NCBI RefSeq assembly: GCF_000315625.1
Contig: NW_005434558.1
Coordinates: 187,397 to 213,589, forward strand
Reading direction: 5' to 3'
Source: Guillardia theta CCMP2712
Taxonomy: Eukaryota > Cryptophyceae > Pyrenomonadales > Geminigeraceae
Length of the DNA: 26,193 bases
Below, piece by piece: positions 7,964 to 17,215 of this stretch. A model generated the notes under the pieces. It was given only the letters and a program-made list of their open reading frames with translations, had not been told where the DNA came from and did no database searches. Numbering within the stretch: the stretch's first letter is position 1; each line of letters begins with the position of its first letter. A program made the translations under genes and the position numbers.

Positions 7964-10861
7964 ATGGCGAGCAAGCTGAGCGACAATGTGTTCATGTTCT
8001 TCTTCGCAAGTCACATGTGAGTTGCGGAAGAGAAGATGGATCATGAGGGCGAATGCGATGACGATGAATGCGATGAGGATGGAGATGGAGATGGAGATGG
8101 AGAGTGGGGAGTGGGGAGTGGGGAGTGGGGATGGGGGTGGGGACGGGGATGGGGATGGAGATGGAGATGGAAGGGAAAGAGAAGCGATGCGAAAGCGAAG
8201 GGCAGAAATGGCTATAGAAAGGCCATGCGAATAGATGAGCAAACAAGAGAAGGAGAGCACCTTTTCCTCCCATGGCCATGAGAGGAAAGGGTGGAGAAGA
8301 GATAAAGGGAGGATGGCAGTGGCGACGGTGGCATGCGGGGATATGACTGAGGGTGGAGAGTACGGATGGGGAGAGAGAAGAGTGAATGGGCATAGACGAG
8401 GAGGGCTGAGGATACGATACAACCGTGTATTGACTGTGTCCGTCACGTCTGTGGTCTTGTGTAAAGTGTGATGGCAAGTGTAGAAAGAGATGGGTCTGCG
8501 AGGACTCAAGTATGTGCCTTGTGAGGACTAGCTGAGGCTGAGACAAACCCCAAAGATGACGGGGATGTAGAAGGTAGAGTATCGATAGAGGAGGTAGAGT
8601 ATCGATAGAGGAGGTAGAGTATCGATAGAGGAGGTAGAGTATCGATAGAGGAGGTAGAGTATCGTTAGAGGAGGTAGAGTATCGATAGAGGAGGTAGAGT
8701 ATCGATAGAGGAGGTAGAGTATCGTTAGAGGAGGTAGAGTATCGATAGAGGAGGTAGAGTATCGATAGAGGAGGTAGAGTATCGATAGAGGAGGTAGAGT
8801 ATCGATAGAGGAGGTAGAGCATCGATAGAGGAGGTAGAGTATCGATAGAGGAGGTAGAGTATCGTTAGAGGAGGTAGAGTATCGTTAGAGGAGGTAGAGT
8901 ATCGATAGAGGAGGTAGAGTATCGATAGAGGAGGTAGAGTATCGTTAGAGGAGGTAGAGTATCGTTAGAGGAGGTAGAGTATCGTTAGAGGAGGTAGAGT
9001 ATCGATAGAGGAGGTAGAGTATCGATAGAGGAGGTAGAGTATCGTTAGAGGAGGTAGAGTATCGTGAGAGGAGGTAGAGTATCGTTAGAGGAGGTAGAGT
9101 ATCGTTAGAGGAGGTAGAGTATCGATAGAGGAGGTAGAGTATCGATAGAGGAGGTAGAGTATCGTTAGAGGAGGTAGAGTATCGTTAGAGGAGGTAGAGT
9201 ATCGATAGAGGAGGTAGAGTATCGATAGAGGAGGTAGAGTATCGATAGAGGAGGTAGAGTATCGATAGAGGAGGTAGAGTATCGATAGAGGAGGTAGAGT
9301 ATCGATAGAGGAGGTAGAGTATCGATAGAGGAGGTAGAGCATCGATAGAGGAGGTAGAGTATCGATAGAGGAGGTAGAGTATCGTTAGAGGAGGTAGAGT
9401 ATCGTTAGAGGAGGTAGAGTATCGATAGAGGAGGTAGAGTATCGTTAGAGGAGGTAGAGTATCGTTAGAGGAGGTAGAGTATCGTTAGAGGAGGTAGAGT
9501 ATCGATAGAGGAGGTAGAGTATCGTTAGAGGAGGTAGAGTATCGTTAGAGGAGGTAGAGTATCGATAGAGGAGGTAGAGTATCGATAGAGGAGGTAGAGT
9601 ATCGTTAGAGGAGGTAGAGTATCGATAGAGGAGGTAGAGTATCGATAGAGGAGGTAGAGTATCGATAGAGGAGGTAGAGTATCGATAGAGGAGGTAGAGT
9701 ATCGTTAGAGGAGGTAGAGTATCGATAGAGGAGGTAGAGTATCGTTAGAGGAGGTAGAGTATCGTTAGAGGAGGTAGAGTATCGTTATATTGAAAAGTTG
9801 TGAACTATCGGGGGGGGGGGAGGGGGGGGCCTCTTAGTCCGGACCTCCGGCCTGCTGCCTTGCCGGTTCCTGACAGCACGTTGCAGTCCTGCGACGATCT
9901 TTGTTGACCTACAGGTCGTCCTGCCCAAGAAGTTCTTCCCGGCGTTTGCAAGGAGATCCTTTGACTTCTATATCGACACATTCAAGGATCCCCTGCTGAC
10001 AAGCAGGTCAGTCCATGCACGCTTCCTCCTCCCCGAGCTGCTTCCAGTGTCCGATCTCCATGAAGGGAGCCTTGCAGAGCAGGGGCTCCATGATAGAGTT
10101 TGGCTCGCTCCTCCTCCCTTCATGTGCCATGTTTGCGCCGTCCCGTTGCTGTTTGCCTCTCATCTTCCTCTTCCCCCCCCCGTTTCCTCCTCCTCTCTCT
10201 CGCCCTCGCTGATCTCCTGACTCAGGCCCTTGTGGTTCAAGAGCCTCATCATGGCTGAAGTTGTCTTCCAGCTCCCTTTCTTCTTCGTCGCCCTCTACGC
10301 ATTTCGAACCAGAGCCAACTGGATCCGAGTCCCTTCCATCGTGTACGCCGCGCACGCCTGCACCCAGATGGTCTGAGATGTTCGTGTCCTGCCAGTCAGA
10401 TTGCCCTGCCTGCTACTTCCTGTGTTCCTGCACTGCTGCTGTGCTTGAAGGGTGCTGATCTTGCGGCTAGTGACGCGAGGTCATGCTTGACAGGTTCCTA
10501 TCTTGGGCTCAGTGTGGTTTGATGAAGCTGTTCCCAAAGAGAAGAGGACGGTGAGCGGAGGAGAGGAAAGGAAAGGAGGGACGGCAGGCTAGCGGTTTGG
10601 ACGTGGAGGGAGGAAGAGGAGTGGGCGGGGTCTGGAGGACTGAGGAGAGAGAGAGGAGGGCATGAGGAGGGGGAAGGATCTTGGTGATGGCCATGGCAGG
10701 TGCTGTCTTGTATCTACCTCCCCTACTTTGCGATCCCGCTGTGGTTGCTAGTGCGCATGTATCGCAACCCAGGTGTCCTCTGCTATGTGCTCAGCAGCAT
10801 TTCGCTAACTCCGCTCAACCTTGCTGCAGTTCCCTTCCCTCTCTCCATCAAGGGCGAATGA
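7964..10861 (+). CDS. TMEM97: TMEM97 / sigma-2 receptor (EXPERA family)
   Basis: Six exons, 7964-8016, 9887-10006, 10226-10370, 10494-10550, 10700-10772 and 10830-10861, give 159 residues with all phases consistent. TMEM97 is a four-TM ER/endosomal membrane protein of the EXPERA (EBP-like) superfamily linked to sterol and NPC1 handling. Exon 1 gives MASKLSDNVFMFFFASH. Joining it to exon 2 yields HIPATIFVDLQVVLP, the family's first helix and loop. Further matches are FYIDTFKDPLL, WFKSLIMAEVVFQLPFFF, NWIRVPSIVYAAHACTQ and YLPYFAIPLWLLVRMYR. The two acidic residues used for ligand binding in human TMEM97 (Asp in DLQ and Asp in KDPL) are both kept. The C-terminus is short (VPFPLSIKGE) and has no lysine-rich retrieval tail. 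Intron 1 is 1870 nt and holds the minisatellite; the other introns are 57-219 nt. Exon 1 is short, but the donor (GTGAGT), phase and motif fit make it convincing. Confidence 0.92.
8043..8185 (+). repeat. GGAGAT / GGGGAGT microsatellite in TMEM97 intron 1
   Basis: Short runs of GATGGA, GGAGTG and GGGGATGG follow each other directly after the exon-1 splice site of TMEM97. The block is purine-rich on the coding strand and non-coding. Confidence 0.8.
8569..9786 (+). repeat. 20-bp minisatellite, about 60 copies
   Basis: A head-to-tail array of the 20-bp unit ATCGATAGAGGAGGTAGAGT, about 60 full copies, with almost no length variation. Variation is concentrated at one base (ATCGAT versus ATCGTT), with single exceptions: ATCGTG at 9061 and GAGC for GAGT ending at 8820 and 9340. 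The array lies wholly inside intron 1 of TMEM97. Because 20 is not a multiple of 3, the minus strand stays open over 60-bp superperiods and gives artificial Tyr/Ser/Leu-rich frames. There are no spacers, so this is not a CRISPR array. A short poly-G stretch follows at about 9811-9829. Confidence 0.97.
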
Positions 10862-11329
10862 GCTCAAGAGCGCAAGGATACCTTCCATGGGACTCCCCGT
10901 GCTCCAACCTGTATCCTTCACTTGCTCACTCCTCCTCCTCTTCCGTCCTCGCTCTCTCCCTCCTCTTCCTGCTTCTTCTTCCCTCTTTCCATCTCAACAT
11001 GAGCCATGTATGAGATAAACATCATCGACTTGTACTATCCCGCTCTTCACCATCTCATCGGTCAGCCATGTCCTCCCAGCCTCGTTGTACGTGCCATTGC
11101 ACATCACTTCGCTCACTCTCTCCATGCTTATCGTCGTCTTCACCTGCTTCTCCTCCCCTGCGTTCAACCGCCCCCGCCCCCCCGCCCAGCCTCCATCCTC
11201 TCCGCCCCGCCTGTTTTGAGTTACCCGCCTGCTCGAAACATTTTGCCCCCCCGAGGATTTTTTAGCTCGAAGGACCAGGAGGACGAGGCGTACGGTCAGA
11301 GGAGGAGGAGGGAGCGCAGACAGCCCATC
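10862..11329. other. spacer between TMEM97 and yecM-like gene
   Basis: 468 bases with pyrimidine-rich stretches (CTCCTCCTCTTCC, CCCCCGCCCCCC). An open frame running into the yecM-like gene starts at 11006 (MYEINIIDLYYPALHHLIG). It could be a 5' extension or an upstream exon but has no family support. No TATA-type or other promoter element is clear. Confidence 0.4.
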
Positions 11330-11914
11330 ATGAAGGTGCAGCATGCGATATCGGAGGCTCTTGGGGACGTTGGCGCCATGCTTGATGAAGTTGTCGGCAA
11401 GCTCAAGGAGCTCGGCATCGACCTAGAGGAGCTGGCTCCCGACCATGTCTGCTACCGCTGCTCCTCGACAGTCGAGTACCAGGACGTCTGCGCCATGCTG
11501 AGCCAGCAGGGTGTTCTCCTGATCGAATCCATGATTGGAGGGCGGCCCATCTCCACCTTCCAGCTCCATGGCGCGCTAGAGTATGACGGCTGGCGCATCG
11601 GCTGCATCGAAGTGCCATGCCCCAAGGAGGGGAGGGCGTACAAGAGCGGGTGGGAGCACGTGGAGTTTGTCGTCTGCAAGGAGGGAGAACACAAGGGGAA
11701 CGAGCAGCTGCTGTTGTGGAAGGAGAAGTACCCTCATGTACCATGGGACCTCCGGGCGCTGGGCAAGGAGGTCAACCCAGACATCTCCCTACAAGTCAGC
11801 GAGCAGCATAGCTGCAAGTTCCACCAGTGCCCCCTTGACCGAGTCATCGAGAAGGAGAAGGAGCAGAAGCTGTTTGTTCCCGTCCCTCCTGGCTACTTCT
11901 CCCAGCTGTCCTGA
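11330..11914 (+). CDS. yecM: YecM-family VOC-fold protein
   Basis: A single exon of 194 residues, close to the roughly 190 of bacterial YecM. YecM belongs to the vicinal oxygen chelate fold and is a putative metal-binding protein of unknown reaction. Diagnostic stretches: LAPDHVCYRCSSTVEYQDVC (the DH-x2-YR and EY signature), LLIESMIGGRPISTFQL, CIEVPCPKEGRAYKSGWEHV then EFVV, and the late FH motif near CKFHQCPLD. The candidate metal ligands are the His of DHVC, the His and Glu of WEHVEF and the late His. The start at 11330 is chosen because homologues begin about here and the upstream 108 codons are Pro/Arg-rich without a match; a leader peptide upstream remains possible. Lack of introns contrasts with its neighbours. 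It may be of bacterial origin, which is inference only. Confidence 0.88.
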   Translation: MKVQHAISEALGDVGAMLDEVVGKLKELGIDLEELAPDHVCYRCSSTVEYQDVCAMLSQQGVLLIESMIGGRPISTFQLHGALEYDGWRIGCIEVPCPKEGRAYKSGWEHVEFVVCKEGEHKGNEQLLLWKEKYPHVPWDLRALGKEVNPDISLQVSEQHSCKFHQCPLDRVIEKEKEQKLFVPVPPGYFSQLS

Positions 11915-12261
11915 CATGGAGTCGGTGCTTGTGGGATAATGGCGGAGGAGACAACAAGGAATGTCTTGAAAGATGGATCGGCATGCACGCACCATACGCC
12001 TGAATGCCTCACTATCAATACAACACAACCTCGCAACATATTCTCATGTCCCTCCCCAAGGTACTCGTAGCAGACCCACGTTCACACCGTCAACAGAGCT
12101 GCCGAGGAGCACGTCTGTGTACTCAATCCTGACTCAGCCGACGGGCAACAAAGTACAGCTTTACTTGTAGATGCTCGTGTTGTGAGTGAATCTGTGATCG
12201 CTATCTCCACTGAGGAGAAGGACCTTAAAACAAGTTTGACAAGGTCAAACTGCCATATCCC
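11915..12261. other. convergent intergenic spacer
   Basis: 347 bases between the stop of the yecM-like gene (+) and the stop of the 91-residue gene (-). No open frame looks real. It must hold both 3' ends. A short inverted word, GTTTGAC/GTCAAAC around 12232-12251 (AAGTTTGACAAGGTCAAACT), could form a small hairpin. Confidence 0.5.
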
Positions 12262-13328
12262 TTAGATCATCCCAGGTGTGGCGACGCCGAGGGGGCACAT
12301 GCCGCCCGGGCAGACCATCGGGTGGCCGGGGAGATTCCCAGCTGGGAAAATCTGGAGGAAGAGCAGGGAGTGATCAGGAGGGGAAATGCGGAGGGAGGGG
12401 GTGCAAGGGATGCAGAAAGAATCCACACGAGGGGAAGGAGGAAGGAGACGAGGGGAGGGGAAGAAGGAAGGGGAGGGGAGGGGAGGGGTGATAATAACGA
12501 TTGAGGCTTCTTACCGCACTGTTCCCTGCATCAGCATACAATCCAAAGGTATCATAAGGACCAGTGCCTATCATCCCAACTTATCAGCCTCATCCTGCCT
12601 ATCGCTACCCCTCGCTCACATCCACCCCGAACATAGCCCTCCCCTCCTCCTCAACAGATCATCTCAAGTGTGCAAACAGCATGCAATACTGGCCCGCCTT
12701 TCCCTCCTATCCTTACCGGGCCAGAATGCTCGTCCCGTGCTGTCCCCAGTGCCATAATCCTTGCCGCCTACGTCAACTGGCCCGATGTATGGCTAGAGAA
12801 AATAGAGTCAAAGCAGGTTGATTTGGCATGCATGATGTGTTGTATGTTGGTGGAATATCTTGATGATCTTTCACGAAACATATCACACACAAGAGGCAAA
12901 GTTCATTCCGCTTCGTTTGCAACGCGTGAAAGAAAGGGAAACTTTGAGAAAGCGGCCTACAAGGAAGCAACACATCTTTCAAGGATAACAGAGAATGCAG
13001 GTTGATAGATTTGATAGATCATCCATGCAGCCCTGCATCCATCTGTTCGCGGGCAAGAGAGCTTGCAACAGAATTCTTCACCCATTCTGAATCTCGCCTT
13101 CAATTCTTCTCAGCCCCATTTCTACCTTCAACGCAAATCCCACGCACGTTTTCGCTATTCTCGCCATGCTTTCCCTCTTCCATGAGTCTTCCCTACCATC
13201 TCACTCACGTCCTCGATCTCTGTCATTCTCGCTTACTCTTCCTCCCCCTCTTCCTCGCCCGCCATGCTCGCTCTATGTCTTACCGAGCCATCTGCCGGCT
13301 GAAGGAGCATGGTGAAAAGCTGGAACAT
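12262..13328 (-). CDS. unrecognised small Gly/Pro-rich protein, 91 residues
   Basis: Four minus-strand exons: 13328-13284, 12792-12717, 12579-12515 and 12351-12262. Introns are 491, 137 and 163 nt, with GTAAGA, GTAAGG and GTAAGA donors and matching phases (0, 1, 0). The protein starts MFQLFTMLLQPADG after a good GCCGCC context. It continues PYIGPVDVGGKDYGTGDSTG, then GTGPYDTFGLYADAGNSA, and ends NLPGHPMVCPGGMCPLGVA before a short tail and TAA. It is glycine- and proline-rich with two cysteines in a CPGGMCP loop. I do not recognise the family. The composition resembles small organelle-associated subunits, but no function can be given. Exon 1 is the weakest part, because of the long first intron; exons 2-4 fit each other well. 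Confidence 0.5.
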
Positions 13329-13378
13329 GGCGGCAACCTCTATTTCCGGCTCAGTCCGTTATCAACCTATTACCTACG

Positions 13379-13489
13379 TTACAAGAATAACGTCTTGTAA
13401 CTGATATCAAACATTTTTACCGGAAGGGATCCTGCAACGAGTTCACGATGGCGGCCAAGGTGAAGGTGGAACTGGGGTAAGCTGATGAA

Positions 13490-13543
<54 letters not shown>

Positions 13544-14537
13544 AGAGCAGAGAGCAGAAAGCAGGAGCAGAGAGCAGAGAGCAGGAGCATGAGCATGAGC
13601 AGAGAGCAGAAAGCAGGAGCAGGAGCAGGAGCAAGAGCAAGAGCAGGAGCAGAAGCAGGAGCAGAAGCAGGAGCAGGGGACAGGGAGTAAGAAATTTTGT
13701 GGATCGAAGAAACTTCCGCGAGCGCAGAAGTGGAGTAGCAGAGTTTGTGACGAAGAAGAAGAAGGAAACAGGAAGTAGTTGGATGAGAGGACAGAATCTA
13801 GGTACAGATGAGATAGCATGGATAGAATACGGATGTACAAGGATGGAAAGCCAAGGAAAGTTGTGAAGAGATGACCACTGAACAAACAGTGAGAGATATC
13901 ATCTGAGACATGATGTACTCGTGAGATGTAGATCATCATGATGGAACCGGACGCTGTTCTTACTCTTGTGTCTTGACCTGATGCGCTTGCGGCAGGGGAG
14001 GACTTGAGCTGCTGTTTCAGAACCAGAGGAACCTGGACGTTGTTGTGCCTGAGCGGGGGGATGGAAAACGACCGACGATAAGAGACGCTCTGATCTATCT
14101 CAAGGTGATTCAGAGTCGTCGTGAGCAACAGACTCGGCAATTCAAACAGAACCACAGCCTGTATTAACATCTCTGCATCACCTATCCACCAGTGCTGTTG
14201 ACATCATCATCATCACCACCAACACCACCACTACCACCACCAAGAAGAAGAAGAACAACAACAAGAACATCAGCATAATCATCAACCACAACGTCAACAT
14301 CATCATCAACCACAACAACAACATTCACCTCGACAACATGTAAAACATATCCGCCGCCACCACCACATCCTCTCCCTTCTCTCATGCCGTTTCGCAGGAG
14401 CAGCACGTGCGCGAGAGGCCAGAAATGTTCCTACAAGGAGAGACAGTCCGTCCAGGGGTTAGGAGAGCACGATATTGTCAGCTCCACACTGACTCTGCCG
14501 TCAGATCCTCGTTCTCGTCAACGACGCAGACTGGGAG
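13379..14537 (-). CDS. unrecognised gene, 3' exons
   Basis: Tentative minus-strand exons: 14537-14490 (LPVCVVDENEDLTAES), 14430-14407 (EHFWPLAH), 14158-13964 (AVVLFELPSLLLTTTLNHLE, then SFSIPPLRHNNVQVPLVLKQ) and 13471-13379 (FHLHLGRHRELVAGSLPVKM to a TAA stop). Acceptors are good (CTTGTCTTACAG, CTCTCCTTGTAG with a CTAAC branch-like word, TTAATACAG). The donor GTAAGA after GQDTR is also good. The first and second donors are uncertain. The 5' exons are not found; 14538-15005 on the same strand is low-complexity. No family is recognised. The last intron (13963-13472) contains the second GGAGCA array and the third one the ATC/ACC repeat tract. The stop lies only 50 bp from the start of the next minus-strand gene. 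Confidence 0.4.
13490..13682. repeat. GGAGCA hexamer array
   Basis: About 190 bases of GGAGCA repeats with GAGAGCA, AAGCA and GAGCAT variants, the same hexamer family as at 46-370. On the minus strand it reads as an unbroken pyrimidine-rich CTCCTG tract immediately upstream of the proposed acceptor at 13472, inside the last intron of the unrecognised gene. Confidence 0.9.
14192..14336. repeat. ATC/ACC/AAG/AAC trinucleotide tract
   Basis: A run of changing triplets, CATCATCATCACCACCAACACC then AAGAAGAAGAACAACAACAAG and CATCATCATCAACCACAACAACAAC, all of the form A/C-rich triplets. The minus strand is open and Val/Asp-rich, but this follows from the repeat. It sits in a probable intron. Confidence 0.8.
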
Positions 14538-14699
14538 CTGTAAGACAAGATGAGGAGGACGAGGGCAGGCAGGTGACGTGGGTACAGGTGCGGGGGAGCG
14601 GAGTACGAGCTACAGGACGGGGACGCTTTAACAATCATCTCGACTTTACACGGAGGGTGAAAACTGACGTGGAGGGATGTAAAATAACAAACTGAAGGA

Positions 14700-14945
14700 G
14701 GGGGGCAAGGGGAGGAAGCCTCGACACGGGGGAAAATCAGTTTCACAGGAGGATGGAGCTGGACAAGACTTGCAACCAACGGAGGCGTTGGTGTGAAGTC
14801 GATAAGGGGGAAGGGGGGGGGTGGGGGGGGGGGGCAGGAAAAAAGGAGAAGAAGCAGGAATAGGAAGAAATGGAGAGGAGGAGAAGGAGAACGAGGCGGC
14901 GGCAGAGGAGGAGGAGGAGAAGGAGGAGGAGGAGGAGGAAGATAT
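14700..14945. repeat. purine-rich low-complexity tract
   Basis: G-runs up to about ten (14810-14835) followed by GGAGGAGGAGGAGAAGG repeats to about 14940. No gene is seen between the two minus-strand genes (14538-15005). Confidence 0.8.
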
Positions 14946-15005
14946 TCAACGGCCGCATAAACCTCGGCCCCTGTTTCGCCCCTCAAAACTCAGAGCCCAG
15001 AAACG

Positions 15006-17215
15006 TCAGCCCTCCTGAGAGCCTGAGAGACGAGTGAGGTCAGGAGGGCGGCAAGGAGGAGAAGAGCCCACGTACTTTCCGCCGGACGTGAGGATGTCAG
15101 GGAGGTCGGAGAGGCTGAAGAGAAGCTCCTTCTGCCCCTCCTTCCCCTGGTTGAGCCGCTTACCCTCCCTCTCGTCCTCTTCCACAGGTCTCTCCTCCCT
15201 CTTCCTCCCGGCACCCTGGGGCACTGCCACCTGCTCTGCGCTGGTGGGGGGAGGAGGATGAGGAGGAAGGGAAGCAAACATGTGCGAGACGATCCCGGGC
15301 CCGAGCAATGGAGGAGGATGCAGCGACTGATCCATCCCCGTGAAGTAGAACTGAGAGGCGTCGACAGCATGGAGGAGCTTCGGGTCGGAGAGAAGGGAGG
15401 GATGGACTTGTTCCTGTGAGAAGCGATAATGCTGCCGGTGCGGATGCTGGGCCTCGATGTGCTCGTTCCAGCCGATAGCCTGCGGAAACAGGAGAATAAG
15501 ACCAGGAGGCGCGCATAATGCCCTCCACCACCAACTACACCCCATCCTGCCTGTCTCCTCCTCCTGCTCCTGCTTCTGACTTCCCTCTTCCTCCTCCTTT
15601 CGCTCTTCCTCTCAACTCACAGGAATTGATCTTGTAATCGCTCCCTCGAGGTCGGCTCCCCGCGTTTCATGACCTGACATCAGCTCTGACGTGTTTGCTT
15701 TCCTGTCTTCACATCAGCAACAGAAGGCAGCAAGACAAAAGCAGTCGTCATCACATGCTGCGGCCGACAGAAGTCTCCACTGTCTTGTGATCATTCGACG
15801 GTTTGTAGTATGACTGCTCAACACAAACCAACTTCAGTAATCCTCCTCTTCCTTCACCACCGCTACCACCACCTCTCATCCTCCTCTCCTTCCTTCCTTC
15901 CTCCTCCGCCTCCTCCTCCTCCTCCTCCTCTACTTCTTCCTCTCCTGGTCCTCACCATTCCAATAACTCCTATCACTTGCTCGAACTTGCACTCGCTGTT
16001 GACAGCCTCGTTGTACGAAGTCTGTCACGACACACTGGTCAGGGGCAGGAGCTGCGCTGCTCGTGCTGTCTGACCATGATGAGGGTTGTTGCGAGCTGGT
16101 GGAAGGGAGTCTTTTCGTGGTAGCTCCGATTCGTCACCGTGTGCCAGTGCATCGCGCAGGCACATCCTGGGAGGAGCGATTAGTGATCGAGCAGAGACCG
16201 CTGAGACAAGACAAGAAAACCAGCAAGGCAAGGAGGCAGCAGAGCAACAGGCAGTCAACGACTCACGACAACATCCTCATGGATGAATCTATCCACTCTC
16301 CCAAGGATCATCCCAACCTTGAAGCCCACACCACAGCAACAACGCCCGCATGCGTCATCACAGCAACGAAACCACGCATCTCCCCTCCCGCGCTCCCTAC
16401 CCAGCAGCTTCCCTCTCGGCTTGTTTGCGCTCTCACAGTTGCAGCACGTTCTGCACCACAGCTGAGCGTATCTCCCGGCCTTGGGCGACTCGATGATCTT
16501 GTGGCGCCTGCAACACGTCAGCAGGCAGCAGCAGCAGAGGGAAGGGGGCGCTGACCCCGTGCAGCCAATCACGATCTCTGTGTCCTTCTTGTACCTGTAC
16601 CTCGCAATCTGCGGCTCCCAGCTCGACTTGCGTGCTGTGGTGAGGAGGAGGTGAGCGGCAGGCAGCGATGGCTCGTTCACACTATGAGAGGTCACGCAAG
16701 GAGGAAGGTGGTGGTGAAAGGACCAGTAGCAGCAGAAGCAGCAAAGGCACAATCGTTGTCTGACCGTCAAACAAGTAGGTCACAGATCGTTCGGACCCTC
16801 TGTTCACATCCACTCGCTCCACTCGCTCGCTGCACCCTGCAACTGCCTTCAGTGCTCGGCGAGGGGCGGGAGAAGGATGGGCCCACCATGGCACGGGCAA
16901 GTCGAGGGGATGACGATGTCGGTTTCGAAGCTCTGCGGCAAGCATGAGACGGGCTGACAGCAGCTGCTCGTTGGTGCTCACCTTGTCCTCTCCTGTTTTC
17001 ACATCCGCACAGGTTGGGTACGCGTTGTTCTGAGAAAGCCCGTCAAAAAGACCTCCCGACAGTCTGGACAGCTTCCTTACGGGGTTGAGCGCAAGGAGAT
17101 GGGCAAACCCTCTCCTGAAGTGACTGCAGCCCTGCCTCTTGCAGATCTTGCACATGGGCATCTGACCTTGGGGAGGGGTCGCCCAGTTGCCCATCCTCAT
17201 GGACTCCCCTGCCAT
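15006..17215 (-). CDS. unrecognised Cys/His-rich protein, about 365 residues
   Basis: Eight minus-strand exons with agreeing phases: 17215-16982, 16932-16887, 16634-16556, 16507-16401, 16317-16297, 16166-16075, 16021-15977 and 15479-15006. Introns are 49, 252, 48, 83, 130, 53 and 497 nt. The start (GGGCCATGGCA) has a strong context. Cysteine clusters occur in order: MCKICKRQGCSH (C22, C25, C30, H32), STCPCH, GCTGRHK, LWCRTCCNCE and CACAMHWH; later come NSECKFEQ and WNEHIEAQHPHRQHYRFSQ. This spacing suggests one or more zinc sites. The last 100 residues are Pro-rich and then highly charged. I do not recognise the family. The 21-nt fifth exon (WDDPWE) is the least certain. A nuclear or nucleic-acid-binding role is only a guess from the zinc-like clusters. 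Confidence 0.5.
15845..15950 (+). repeat. pyrimidine-rich CTCCTC tract in an intron
   Basis: CTCCTCTTCC and CCTCCTCCTCCTCC runs within the 497-nt last intron of the Cys/His-rich gene. On that gene's strand the tract is purine-rich. Confidence 0.8.

Noticed and set aside
7992-9342. Long minus-strand frames through the minisatellite
   Set aside because: The Tyr/Ser/Leu-rich product is a translation of the 20-bp unit. The region is a TMEM97 intron on the other strand.
8569-9786. CRISPR array
   Set aside because: Units are directly adjacent with no unique spacers, and the context is a eukaryotic intron.
14501-14986. Pro/Leu-rich minus-strand frame of 161 codons
   Set aside because: Mostly a translation of purine-rich repeats; only its end overlaps the proposed exon at 14490-14537, in a different frame.
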